Below are positions 52,293 through 61,547 of a DNA stretch of 64,000 nt, one piece after another; the stretch's first letter is position 1, and each line of letters starts with the position of its first letter. Under the pieces are notes generated by a model. It was not told the DNA's origin. It saw nothing but the letters and a program-made list of their open reading frames with translations, and ran no database searches. The translations under genes were made by a program, and so were the position numbers. This stretch comes from Streptomyces sp. SID12501 (GTDB lineage Bacteria; Actinomycetota; Actinomycetes; Streptomycetales; Streptomycetaceae), in the NCBI RefSeq assembly GCF_010550245.1, contig NZ_JAAGLU010000042.1, positions 32,913 to 96,912 on the forward strand, in the 5' to 3' direction.

Positions 52293-52624
52293 TCGATTCC
52301 TTTTCCCTGGGACGGCTGTCGCCGAGTCTACGGACGGGCCCGTGGCCCGGCGGACGCCTCGTGACGGCTGCGCGGGGCCGCCGCCGTAACAATCGTGCAG
52401 CGTGCACGGCATCTTGACGTCACGCGAGACGCTCTCTAGGGTCTGGCCACACCCTATGGGTAACGTTACCCATCGGGCTTGAGGCGCCATCGGCCCGGCG
52501 TCGGACCTCACCGTCCCGCGGCCGGCGGCGACGGCCGCTCTCCGTGCGTCCCGCTGACCGCAGCCTCTACCGGACAACCGTATTGAATCGATTCAAGATG
52601 GATTCGCGAGGGGGAGGTGTGCCG
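52293..52624. promoter_or_regulatory. Divergent regulatory region with two palindromes
   Basis: 332 bases between the LacI repressor and the permease operon. ATGGGTAACGTTACCCAT (52456-52473) is a perfect 18-bp palindrome and TTGAATCGATTCAA (52583-52596) a perfect 14-bp palindrome. Both have the central CG of LacI operators, but they differ in sequence. The second touches the permease start region and would block it directly; the first lies midway and could serve autoregulation or another regulator. Confidence 0.7.
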
Positions 52625-53575
52625 GTGACCACGGCCCCGCACGAGCAGCTTCCGGACCATGCCCGGCTTCCGGACGCCGAACCGGTTTCCCGTGTCCGGG
52701 GGCGGGCGCGAACCACTCCGCCCTGGTGGTTCGCTCTGCCCGCGGTGCTGTTGTTCGCCTTCGTCGTCCTGGTGCCGAGCGTTCGCGGTGTCTACTACGC
52801 CTTCACCGACTGGGACGGCCTGGATCCCCACTTCTCCTTCGTGGGCCTCGACAACTTCTCCGAACTGTTCCGTGATCCCGACGCGACGCAGGCCATCCGG
52901 CACACGCTGCTGATCGCCGTGTCGATCACGGTCATCCAGAACGCGCTGGGCCTGCTGCTCGCCCTGGGGGTCAACTCGGCCATCAAGTCCCGCAATCTGC
53001 TCAGGGTCCTGCTGTTCGCCCCGGCCGTGATCACCCCGATCGTCACCGCCTACCTCTGGCGCAACCTGCTCGGCCCCGACGGCGCGGTCAACAGCCTGCT
53101 CGGCGCGGTCGGTCTCGACAGCCTGCGGCAGGACTGGCTGGGCAGTCCGACGGTCGCCCTGTGGTCGGTCGTCGGAGTGATCGTCTGGCAGTTCGCGGGC
53201 TACTCGATGGTCATCTTCCTCGCAGGACTCCAGTCCGTGCCCAAGGAGGTCCACGAAGCCGCGTCCATCGACGGCGCGGGACCCGTCCGGCGCTTCTGGT
53301 CGGTCACCCGGCCACTGCTCGCCCCGGCCCTCACCGTCAACCTGATGCTGTCGATCATCGGCGGGATCAAACTCTTCGATCAGGTGTACGCGTTGACGGG
53401 CGGGGGGCCGGGGCACGCGACCGACACCCTCTCGACGCTGATCTACAAAGACGCCTTCACGCTGGGGGAGTTCGGCTACAGCATCGCGCTCGCGGTCGTC
53501 CTCACGATCATCGTGGCCGTCGTCTCGACCGGACAGTACGCCGTGCTGTCCCGCAACGAGAGGGCCACGTCGTGA
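52625..53575 (+). CDS. Sugar ABC transporter permease (MalF type)
   Basis: 316 residues with six membrane helices and the EAA loop EVHEAASIDGAGPVRRFWSVTRP, which binds the ATPase. The LTGGGPGHATDTL motif is typical of carbohydrate importers of the CUT1 family. GTG 52625 has GGGGGAGG 7 bases upstream; GTG 52619 and ATG 52598 are alternatives, and the latter overlaps the operator. It overlaps the next gene as GTGA. No ATPase gene is present, as in other MsiK-dependent systems. Confidence 0.92.
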   Translation: MTTAPHEQLPDHARLPDAEPVSRVRGRARTTPPWWFALPAVLLFAFVVLVPSVRGVYYAFTDWDGLDPHFSFVGLDNFSELFRDPDATQAIRHTLLIAVSITVIQNALGLLLALGVNSAIKSRNLLRVLLFAPAVITPIVTAYLWRNLLGPDGAVNSLLGAVGLDSLRQDWLGSPTVALWSVVGVIVWQFAGYSMVIFLAGLQSVPKEVHEAASIDGAGPVRRFWSVTRPLLAPALTVNLMLSIIGGIKLFDQVYALTGGGPGHATDTLSTLIYKDAFTLGEFGYSIALAVVLTIIVAVVSTGQYAVLSRNERATS

Positions 53576-54393
53576 ACCGCTACCGCGGACGCACGTTCGC
53601 GCTGGAACTGACGATGATCGCCATCGCCCTGGTCGTGGGCTTCCCGGTGTACGTCCTGGTCAACCTGGCCGTGCGATCGCCGTCGGACACCACGTCGCCG
53701 ATCAGCCCGACCACCTCGCCCACGCTGCACAACTTCACCCAGGCCTGGCAACAGGGCGCGCTCGGCGGGGCGTTGTCCAACAGCGTGCTGGTGACGGCGT
53801 GCAGCGTCGCGATCGTGCTCGCCGTCTCCTCGCTCGCGGCGTACCCCCTGGCACGCGCCACCGCCCGCTGGTCCCGGGGCACCTACCTGGGCTTCCTGCT
53901 CGGCCTCGTCCTGCCCTTCCAACTCGCCTCGCTGCCGCTGTACCAGACCATGCGCGACCTGGGCCTGCTCGGCACTCCGTGGGCGCTGGTCCTCTTCTAC
54001 TCCGGCCTGCAGGTGCCGTTCACCGTCTTCCTCTACGTCGGCTTTCTGCGCGCCCTGCCACGCGACTTCGAGGACGCGGCACTCATCGACGGCTGCACAC
54101 CGCTGCAGGGCTTCCGGTACGTGGTCCTGCCGATGCTCAAACCCATCACGGTCACTGCCCTGGTGCTCAACTCCGTAGCGGTGTGGAACGACTTCTTCAC
54201 GCCGCTGCTGTACCTCAGCGGCAGCGCGCGGCAGACCATGCCGGTCGCGATCGCCGGCTTCGTCGGCCAGTACGTGACCGACTGGAACCTCATCTTCGCC
54301 GCGCTGGTGATCAGCATCCTGCCCGTCCTGCTCGTCTACTTCGTGCTGCAGCGCAGCATCATCAACGGCTTCGCGGGAGGGCTGAAGGGATGA
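53572..54393 (+). CDS. Sugar ABC transporter permease (MalG type)
   Basis: 273 residues, six membrane helices, EAA loop DFEDAALIDGCTPLQGFRYVVLP and the C-terminal NGFAGGLKG ending common in CUT1 permeases. GTG 53572 overlaps the upstream permease by 4 bases. Forms the membrane channel together with it. Confidence 0.93.
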   Translation: MNRYRGRTFALELTMIAIALVVGFPVYVLVNLAVRSPSDTTSPISPTTSPTLHNFTQAWQQGALGGALSNSVLVTACSVAIVLAVSSLAAYPLARATARWSRGTYLGFLLGLVLPFQLASLPLYQTMRDLGLLGTPWALVLFYSGLQVPFTVFLYVGFLRALPRDFEDAALIDGCTPLQGFRYVVLPMLKPITVTALVLNSVAVWNDFFTPLLYLSGSARQTMPVAIAGFVGQYVTDWNLIFAALVISILPVLLVYFVLQRSIINGFAGGLKG

Positions 54394-54454
54394 CCCCCGA
54401 CGCCCGACCGATCCTCACCCTCATGCCCGGTGGCTCTTCCCCGAGAAGGACATC

Positions 54455-55729
54455 ATGAAGACACGCACACTCCCACTCCTGATCGCCGCGGCGGCCTCCA
54501 TGGCTGTACTGGCCGCGTGCAGTGGCGGCACCGAGGCAGGCTCCGGCGGAGGCGGTTCGGGTGGCTCGAAAACCCTGACGCTCGCCTCCATCGACCAGGG
54601 CTCGGTCGAGGACGTCGTCAAGGCGTTCGAGAAGGCCAACCCGGGCGTCAAGGTCCGCTACACCACCAGCGGCGCCGACCAGTACCAGCAGCAGATCCGC
54701 ACCCAGCTGTCCTCGGGCACCGCACCCGACGTGATGTCGGTCTGGCCCGGCAACGGCAACCCGGGCGCCACCTACGTCCTGGCCGGACCCGGCTACCTGC
54801 GCGACCTTTCGGACCGGCCCTGGGCGGCCAGGATGCCCGAGGCGATCAAGAGCGTCGCCCAGTACGAGGGGAAGACCTACACCGCGGTCTTCGGGCAGAA
54901 CGGCATCGGCGCGGTCTACAACGAGCAGGCCCTGGCGAACGCCGGCCTCACCCCGCCGGACACCTGGACGAAGCTGCTCGACTTCTGCCGGGCGGCGAAG
55001 GCCAAGGGAACGCCCGCCTTCGCGCTGGGCAACCAGGACAACTGGGTGACCCAACTCGTCCAGTACGCACTGGTCGCCACGACCGTCTACGGCGACGACC
55101 GTGACTTCGACAAGGAGATGCAGGCGGGGCAGGCCACCTTCGCCAAGTCGCCATGGCTCACGGCCCTGGACAAGTACGTGACGATGGAGAAGACGGGCTG
55201 CTTCCAGAAGAACCCCCTGGGGACCAACTACGAGGCCAGCCAGGGCCTCGCCGCCACCGGCAAGACGCTCGGCATCATCCAGGGCAACTGGGTGATCGCC
55301 CTCCTGGAGCAGAAGAACCCGAAGGGCACGTTCACGCTCCGGGCGCTGCCGGCCACCGACGATCCGTCCAAGACCCTCATACCGGCTGCGGCGGGTGCAG
55401 GCTACGGCGTCAACGCCAAGGCGAAGAACGAGGAACTCGCCCTGAAGTTCGTGGACTTCGTCATGTCCCCCGAGGGCATGAACCTGTTCGTCAAGAAGCA
55501 GGGCGGCCTGCCCAGCCTGTCCGACACGGGCTTCGTCGCGAACCCGTCGCTGGCCGAGCTGTCCGAGTACATCAAGGCCGGCAGGACCGTGCCGTTCATG
55601 GACCAGCTCTGGCCCAACGCCAAGGTCCAGCAGACGATGCTCAGCGGTCTCCAGGAGATCTTCAGCGACCAGTCCACCCCCAGGAAGCTTCTCGCCGAGA
55701 TGGACGCCGACTACAAGGCCGGAAGCTGA
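54455..55729 (+). CDS. Lipoprotein sugar-binding protein (CUT1)
   Basis: 424 residues with a lipoprotein signal (MKTRTLPLLIAAAASMAVLAAC; Cys 22 in LAAC). The mature part is a family 1 binding fold: TLASIDQGSVEDVVKAFEKA, SGTAPDVMSVWPGNGNPGA and IIQGNWVIALLEQ. ATG 54455 is preceded by GAGAAGGAC. It is third in the importer operon and 234 bases before the rhamnosidase, so the ligand is probably a rhamnose-containing oligosaccharide. Confidence 0.93.
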   Translation: MKTRTLPLLIAAAASMAVLAACSGGTEAGSGGGGSGGSKTLTLASIDQGSVEDVVKAFEKANPGVKVRYTTSGADQYQQQIRTQLSSGTAPDVMSVWPGNGNPGATYVLAGPGYLRDLSDRPWAARMPEAIKSVAQYEGKTYTAVFGQNGIGAVYNEQALANAGLTPPDTWTKLLDFCRAAKAKGTPAFALGNQDNWVTQLVQYALVATTVYGDDRDFDKEMQAGQATFAKSPWLTALDKYVTMEKTGCFQKNPLGTNYEASQGLAATGKTLGIIQGNWVIALLEQKNPKGTFTLRALPATDDPSKTLIPAAAGAGYGVNAKAKNEELALKFVDFVMSPEGMNLFVKKQGGLPSLSDTGFVANPSLAELSEYIKAGRTVPFMDQLWPNAKVQQTMLSGLQEIFSDQSTPRKLLAEMDADYKAGS

Positions 55730-55772
55730 CATCACGCCGTCGGCCGACGGGCGGGCGCGGCGACGTCCTGCG

Positions 55773-55795
55773 GGGTGTCCTCCAGGAGGACACCC
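55773..55795 (+). terminator. Perfect hairpin after the binding protein gene
   Basis: GGGTGTCCTCC (55773-55783) and GGAGGACACCC (55785-55795) are perfect inverted repeats around one base. It probably reduces read-through from the importer into the rhamnosidase gene. Confidence 0.65.
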
Positions 55796-55963
55796 GGCCG
55801 AGCCACGGCTACTTCACGGCACCCATCATCGCCGATCCCGCGGGCCTGACGACACTCTCCCCACCGGCGGCCGTACCCCCCACACCGTCGGCTCGGCGAG
55901 GCACACGTTCACCGTGCGCGCTCCCCTGACCGACTCCCGTACAACCGAAAGAAGGACGAAGAC

Positions 55964-58900
55964 GTGAGCCAGGAAGCACGCAGTACGGACGGCGCCGACC
56001 GCGAGGCCGGCGCGGAGTCCCCTGCCCGCGCGGACAGGACGGCAGTGCGCCGTCGCACCGTGCTCGCTGTGACAGCCGGCGCCGTGTCGCTGGGGGCCGG
56101 TGTCATCGGGGGTGGGACGAGCGCGGCTGCGCAGGCGTCCCGTGGTGAGGAGGGCGGCGCAGTGCTCGGACTGACCGTGGAACACCGCGCACACCCGCTC
56201 GGCGTCGACGCTTCCCGGCCGCGCTTCGGCTGGCGTATGCGATCGGCAGCGCGCGGGCGGAGCCAGGGGGCGTACCGGATCCTCGTCGCGAGTTCCCCGG
56301 AGAAGCTGACGTCCGCCCGGGCGGATGTCTGGGACAGCGGCCGTGTCCGTACCTCCGATTCGGTGGCCGTCCGCTACGGGGGCAAGTCGCTGCGCGCCTC
56401 GACCCGCTATCACTGGACCGTCACCGTGTGGGACGCCGAAGACCGGCTGGTGGGTACCGCGTCCCCCTCCTTCTTCGAGACCGGCCTGATGAGCACCGAC
56501 GGTGTCGGCGGATGGGAGGGCGCCCGGTGGATCGGGATGAAGGGCAGGACCCCCAACTCGCCCGGCGCGCCGATGCTGCGGAAGGAGGAAGCCCTCAGGA
56601 GCGCGGGCCCCGGAAAGAACCGCCCGCGTGTTCGTGAGGCGCGACTCTATGTCTCGGCCCTCGGCGTGTACGACGCCTACGTGAACGGGCGGCAGGTGAC
56701 CGTGGAGCAGGACGGCGGCACCACGATCGAACTGCTGCCGCCGGGTTCGACGAACTACGACGCGCGCGTCAACTACATGACGTACGACGTCACCGACCTC
56801 GTGACGCGGGAGCCGGACGTCACCCTCGCGGTCGTCCTGGGCAACGGCTGGTACAACGGCCGTATCTCCCAGGGCAGTACGTACTACTCGGCGGACGGCA
56901 ACGCCCTCGCCGTCAAGGCCAAGCTGCTGATCCGGTACGCCGACGGTACGTCCCAGACCGTGGTCACCGCACCGGTCGGCGGCTGGAAGGCCACGGACAC
57001 CGGCCCCTACCGTGCCGACGACATCTACGACGGCCAGACCTATGACGCCCGCAAGGAGCTGCCGGGCTGGACGGCGCACGGATTCGACGACTCCGCCTGG
57101 TCGGACGTGGAACGAGTCGCCTTCGACGACAGGTTCCCGGACTCGCGTCTCATCGCCTACCCGGGCGAGACGGCACGCTTCATGCACCGTTGGGACCGCC
57201 GACCGCAGTCGATCACCGTCGCCACCGGGGTGACCGGACAGGACGGCAGTCGTAACGGCCGGGGTCGGATCGTCGTGGACCCCGCCCGGACGGTGACCGA
57301 TCCCGCGAAGGCGGACTCAGCCCCGGTCACGATCGGCGCGGGTGAGACCGTCGTCTTCGACCTCGGTCAGAACATGGTCGGCGTGGCCTGCTACAGCCTG
57401 CGTGGCCCCGCCGGAGCCAAAGCCGAGTTCAGGTTCGGCGAGATACTCAACGACGACAGCACCGGCGCCGACGGTCCGGCGGGCTCCCTCTATCGGGCGA
57501 ACCTCCGCAGTGCCAAGGCCACCAGCACGTATGTCCTGAAGGGTGACCGGCACGGCGAGACCCACCAGGACTCCCTGACCTTCTACGGCTTCCGCTATGT
57601 CTCCGTCACCGCGACGGACACGATCACGATCACCGGCCTGACCGGCAAGGTCGCCACGTCCGCGATCCGTGAGACCGGCACCGTCACCACCGACGATCCC
57701 GATATCAACCAGCTGGCGAGCAACATCCGTTGGGGCCAGCGCGGCAACTACCTCTGGGTGCCCACCGACTGTCCGCAGCGCGACGAACGCCTCGGCTGGA
57801 CCGGCGACACCCAGGTCTTCTCCGCGACCGGTCTGTACAACGTGGACGCCGGTGTCTTCCTCAGCCACTTCCAGGACACCGTCGTCGACTCCGCGCTCAT
57901 CTACGGCATGGGCAAGGCACAGTTCACCGGGGTCGCCCCTACGGGACGGTTCAACTTCCCGGGTGGCGGCAGCGGTTGGGCGGACGCCGGTGTCATCGTG
58001 CCGTGGACCGTATGGCAGATGACCGGCGACGCGACCGTTGTCGAGGACAACTGGCCCGCGATGACCCGCTACTTGACCTGGATCCAGCAGCAGACCGGCG
58101 ACACCTACGCCGGGCAGGGGTCCCTCACCGGCGACTGGCTCGGGCCGCAGAAGACCAGCGCCCAGCTGATGAGCGACGTCTACTACGGCTACAGCACCCG
58201 GCTGATGGCACAGATGGCCCGCGCGATCGGCAGGACGGCGGAGGGCGAGGCGTACGACCGGCTCTTCGGACACATCAGGCAGGCGTTCATCACCAAGTAC
58301 CTGAGTACGGCGGGCGGGACGGTCACGGTCAGGTCCAGTCTCGGCGACGCCTCTCCGATCGAACCGGGCTCCGATCCCGACCAGAAGACGGAGGACAACA
58401 GCCAGACAGCGCTGCTCTGGGTCCTCAAGCTCGGCTTCTACGAGACGCAGGCCCAGCGCCGCACGCTCGTCGGTCATCTCGCCGCCAACATCGGCAACGA
58501 CGACGCCTACAAGGCCGCACACCCCGGCAGCATCCGGGTCCGGTACGCCGAGAACACACTGTCCGTCGGCTTCCTCGGGGTCAACGTCCTCGCCCCCGTC
58601 CTCAGCGACGAGGGCCGCGCCGACCTGGCGTACAAGCTGCTGCACCAGGACGCGCTGCCGTCCTGGCTGTTCTCGGTGAAGAACGGTGCCACCACGGTCT
58701 GGGAGCGCTGGAACTCGTACTCGAAGGAGGACGGGTTCGGGCCGGTCGGCATGAACTCCTTCAACCACTACGCCTACGGCGCGATCATGGAGTGGATGTA
58801 CGCCTACATGGCAGGCATCGCCCGCGATCCGGAGAGCCCCGGGTTCAAGCACTTCCTGCTGCAACCCCACATCGATCCCACGGGCGGGATCAACCGGGTC

Positions 58901-59164
58901 TCGGGGGTGTACGAGTCGCCGTACGGGGAGATCAGGAGCGAGTGGCAGGTGGCGGACGCCGGCAGGCGCCTCGTGTACGACGTGGTGGTGCCCGCGAACA
59001 GCGAGGCGACCCTGCGGCTTCCCGCGGTGTCGGCCGACGCGGTCCGCGAAGGACGTACGCCACTGGCGCGTGCGGAGGGCGTGAGCTTCATCAGCTACGC
59101 CGAAGGGGTGTATGTCTGTCGGTTGGCGTCCGGCCGGTACCGCGTGAGTGCCCGGCTGCGCTGA
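55964..59164 (+). CDS. Alpha-L-rhamnosidase, glycoside hydrolase family 78
   Basis: 1066 residues. An N-terminal twin-arginine signal (VRRRTVLAVTAGAVSLGAGV) indicates export. Lead beta-sandwich domains follow, including RFGWRMRS...YRILVASS and YVNGRQVTVEQDG. The (alpha/alpha)6 catalytic domain has CPQRDERLGWTGDTQVFS with the general acid Glu, and a second conserved segment TTVWERWNSYSKEDG. The C-terminal beta domain ends SGRYRVSARLR. It releases terminal alpha-L-rhamnose from rhamnogalacturonan, flavonoid or saponin glycosides. GTG 55964. Confidence 0.95.
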   Translation: MSQEARSTDGADREAGAESPARADRTAVRRRTVLAVTAGAVSLGAGVIGGGTSAAAQASRGEEGGAVLGLTVEHRAHPLGVDASRPRFGWRMRSAARGRSQGAYRILVASSPEKLTSARADVWDSGRVRTSDSVAVRYGGKSLRASTRYHWTVTVWDAEDRLVGTASPSFFETGLMSTDGVGGWEGARWIGMKGRTPNSPGAPMLRKEEALRSAGPGKNRPRVREARLYVSALGVYDAYVNGRQVTVEQDGGTTIELLPPGSTNYDARVNYMTYDVTDLVTREPDVTLAVVLGNGWYNGRISQGSTYYSADGNALAVKAKLLIRYADGTSQTVVTAPVGGWKATDTGPYRADDIYDGQTYDARKELPGWTAHGFDDSAWSDVERVAFDDRFPDSRLIAYPGETARFMHRWDRRPQSITVATGVTGQDGSRNGRGRIVVDPARTVTDPAKADSAPVTIGAGETVVFDLGQNMVGVACYSLRGPAGAKAEFRFGEILNDDSTGADGPAGSLYRANLRSAKATSTYVLKGDRHGETHQDSLTFYGFRYVSVTATDTITITGLTGKVATSAIRETGTVTTDDPDINQLASNIRWGQRGNYLWVPTDCPQRDERLGWTGDTQVFSATGLYNVDAGVFLSHFQDTVVDSALIYGMGKAQFTGVAPTGRFNFPGGGSGWADAGVIVPWTVWQMTGDATVVEDNWPAMTRYLTWIQQQTGDTYAGQGSLTGDWLGPQKTSAQLMSDVYYGYSTRLMAQMARAIGRTAEGEAYDRLFGHIRQAFITKYLSTAGGTVTVRSSLGDASPIEPGSDPDQKTEDNSQTALLWVLKLGFYETQAQRRTLVGHLAANIGNDDAYKAAHPGSIRVRYAENTLSVGFLGVNVLAPVLSDEGRADLAYKLLHQDALPSWLFSVKNGATTVWERWNSYSKEDGFGPVGMNSFNHYAYGAIMEWMYAYMAGIARDPESPGFKHFLLQPHIDPTGGINRVSGVYESPYGEIRSEWQVADAGRRLVYDVVVPANSEATLRLPAVSADAVREGRTPLARAEGVSFISYAEGVYVCRLASGRYRVSARLR

Positions 59165-59190
59165 TGGGCTTGTGCTGACAGCACGGGGGA

Positions 59191-59224
59191 CGTGTCTGTG
59201 GTGCCGGCCGGCACCACAGACACG
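59191..59224. terminator. 34-bp perfect palindrome, bidirectional terminator
   Basis: CGTGTCTGTGGTGCCGG (59191-59207) is followed at once by its exact complement (59208-59224). It separates the convergent rhamnosidase and arabinanase genes by transcription stop on both strands. Confidence 0.85.
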
Positions 59225-59233
59225 TTCGCGGCA

Positions 59234-60664
59234 TCAGACCACGAGCCACTGCTGGTTCGTGCCGGTGTTGCAGCTCGACTGGTTCAGGGCGGCCCCGTTG
59301 GCGGTCGACCCTCCGGTGACCTGCAGGCACAGCCCGCTGTTGACGTTGGTGAAGGTGACATAGGCGCCGATCACCGACGTTCTGCGCCAGAGCTGGTGCG
59401 TGCCGCCGTCGCAGGTCCACTGGTCGGCCGTCGCACCGTCGGCAGTGGAGCCACCGGGGATTTCGAGGCACTTGCCGCTGTTGACGTTGACCAGGCGGTA
59501 GTTCGAACCGGAAGGGGTCAGCACCCACTGCTGGTTGGTCCCGCCGTTGCAGTTCCCGGAGTTGATGGCTGCCCCGTCGGCGCTGCTCGCGAACCAGACG
59601 TCCGCGCACTTGGCGCTGTTGCGGTTCAGGAGGCGGTTGTTGGCGGAGCCCAGCGGGGCGGCGAGGACGGGCCAGCCACCGGCGAAGGTGACCTGGCGGA
59701 TGTCGAGGGACTCCCGGCCGTTGTTGTCGCCGTCGTAGTAGTGGTAGGCGAGGAACTTCGACGTGCCGTCGTCAAAGGCGTCCGCGCCCCCGGCCGCCAC
59801 CTTGGGATACGCGCCCGCGAGCACCGGCGTTCCGCCGCCGGACGCCATGTTCGTGCCGCTCTGGTCGAGGTAGGGGCCGGTGATGCTGGTGGACCGTCCG
59901 ACGACCGTGTAATAGGTGCTGTTGGTTCCGCTGCAGCAGAGGCCCTTCGAACCGAAGAGGTAGTAGTAGCCGCCGTTGAGGATGATCGTCGGGTTCTCGA
60001 TGTCGACGGAGATGTGCCAGAGGTTGTTGTCGCTCGTGGACAGCTTGCCGGTCGACTCGTCCAGGACGTGCATATAGGTGCCGGATCCGGTCCAGGAGCC
60101 CCAGGAGACGTACAGCCGGCCGTCGGATCCCCAGTCGACGTTGGGGTCGATGGGGTAGTTGACGTCGGTGACCATGCCCTGGTCGGTCCAGGGGCCCTCG
60201 ATGCTGGTGGCGGTGGCGAGACCCATCACCGCGTACGAGGTGCCCCAGCGTGAACCTGCGTAGTACAGGTGGTACTTGCCGTTGAAGTACTTGATGTCGG
60301 GCGCCCAGATGTTCGGCGGCGTCGCACCCAACTTGGCGGTGATCCAGGACGGCGTCGACTCCCAGACATTGCCGATCTTGGCCCAGCCGGTCGCCGCCGT
60401 GGCGTCGCACGTCCTGCGCTCGGTGATGGACCCGCTGGGATTGAGCGAGTCGTTCTCGAACCCCGTGGAGAATCCGTAGTAGCAGCTGCCGACCTTGATG
60501 ACTGACGGGTCGTGCATGCGGACGTCACCGCTGAGCGCCTGCGCCCGGCCGGTCGCGACCAGACCGAGAACGGCCAGGGTGGCGGCGAGCAGAGCGGCTA
60601 GGACGGGACGACGACGGCGTCTGTGTATCCGCAGGAGGATGCCTTCGGTATGTGGGCTGGTCAC
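59234..60664 (-). CDS. Endo-1,5-alpha-L-arabinanase, GH43 with CBM13
   Basis: 476 residues. A basic Sec signal (RRRRRPVLAALLAATLAVLG, cut near AQA) precedes a five-bladed GH43 domain (about 45-345), with Asp in VRMHDPSVI, Asp in IWAPDIKYF and Glu in VDIENPTII as catalytic residues. A C-terminal ricin-type CBM13 has three repeats with QxW motifs (TNQQW, THQLW, TNQQW). It would cut arabinan side chains of pectin outside the cell. It lies 55 bases downstream of the ABC permease genes on the same strand if read from 63869, so it probably belongs to that operon. Confidence 0.93.
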   Translation of the reverse strand: MTSPHTEGILLRIHRRRRRPVLAALLAATLAVLGLVATGRAQALSGDVRMHDPSVIKVGSCYYGFSTGFENDSLNPSGSITERRTCDATAATGWAKIGNVWESTPSWITAKLGATPPNIWAPDIKYFNGKYHLYYAGSRWGTSYAVMGLATATSIEGPWTDQGMVTDVNYPIDPNVDWGSDGRLYVSWGSWTGSGTYMHVLDESTGKLSTSDNNLWHISVDIENPTIILNGGYYYLFGSKGLCCSGTNSTYYTVVGRSTSITGPYLDQSGTNMASGGGTPVLAGAYPKVAAGGADAFDDGTSKFLAYHYYDGDNNGRESLDIRQVTFAGGWPVLAAPLGSANNRLLNRNSAKCADVWFASSADGAAINSGNCNGGTNQQWVLTPSGSNYRLVNVNSGKCLEIPGGSTADGATADQWTCDGGTHQLWRRTSVIGAYVTFTNVNSGLCLQVTGGSTANGAALNQSSCNTGTNQQWLVV

Positions 60665-60719
60665 ACGAAACTCCCTTGTATCGGTGAGGTGTTGATGGTG
60701 GTGCTGGTACGGGCAGGGC

Positions 60720-61547
60720 TCAGCCCTTGACGGCTCCCGCGGTCATGCCCGCGACGATCTGCCGGTTGAAGAACAGGAACATGATCAGCGGCGGGATCGT
60801 GATGAGCAGGATGTCCATGAAGAGCAGGTTGTAGCTGGTGCTGTACTGGCTCTGGAAGTTGAACAGGGTCAGCTGGACGGTGGCGTTCTGCTCGCCCGGC
60901 AGGAAGTACAGCGGGTTGGTGAAGTCGTTGAAGACGGCCACCGACTGGACCACGATCACGGTCACGACGACCGAGCGGAGCATCGGGAGGACGACCCGGA
61001 AGAAGAGCCGGAGCGGGGAGGCGCCGTCGATGATCGCGGCCTCGTCGAGTTCGCGCGGGATGGTGGCGATGAAGGCGCGGAAGAGGAGGATGGAGAAGGA
61101 GAGGCCGAAGGCGATCTCCACCAGGATCAGTCCGGGGAGCGTGCCGAACAGCCCGGCCTTCTGCAGGACCCAGATCGTCGGCACGACCGCCGGGGGGATG
61201 ATCAGCCCGGACAGGACCAGGAAGTTGATCAGGCCCGTCCACCGGGTGACCCGGCGCTGCAGCACGAAGGCGACCATCGCGCCGAGGACGACCATCGCCG
61301 TCACACTGGCGACGGTCAGGATGACGCTGTTGACGAACGCGATGACGAGGATGTAGTCCCGCGCCTGCACCACCTCGACCAGGTTGTCGACCAGCCGGAA
61401 GTGCCGTGGCCAGGAGAAGTCGAGCTGAGCGGCCTGCTGCGGATCCTTGACGGCCGTCAGCACGATGAACGCGAACGGGACGACGAAGACGACGATGCTG
61501 ACGATGACCGACAGCGCGCCCAGCCAGGTACGGGTGGAGTTCCTCAT
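60720..61547 (-). CDS. Sugar ABC transporter permease (MalG type)
   Basis: 275 residues, six membrane helices, EAA loop ELDEAAIIDGASPLRLFFRVVLP and C-terminal GMTAGAVKG. It overlaps the upstream permease gene by 4 bases. Second channel subunit of the importer linked to the arabinanase; arabino-oligosaccharides are the likely cargo. Confidence 0.93.
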   Translation of the reverse strand: MRNSTRTWLGALSVIVSIVVFVVPFAFIVLTAVKDPQQAAQLDFSWPRHFRLVDNLVEVVQARDYILVIAFVNSVILTVASVTAMVVLGAMVAFVLQRRVTRWTGLINFLVLSGLIIPPAVVPTIWVLQKAGLFGTLPGLILVEIAFGLSFSILLFRAFIATIPRELDEAAIIDGASPLRLFFRVVLPMLRSVVVTVIVVQSVAVFNDFTNPLYFLPGEQNATVQLTLFNFQSQYSTSYNLLFMDILLITIPPLIMFLFFNRQIVAGMTAGAVKG

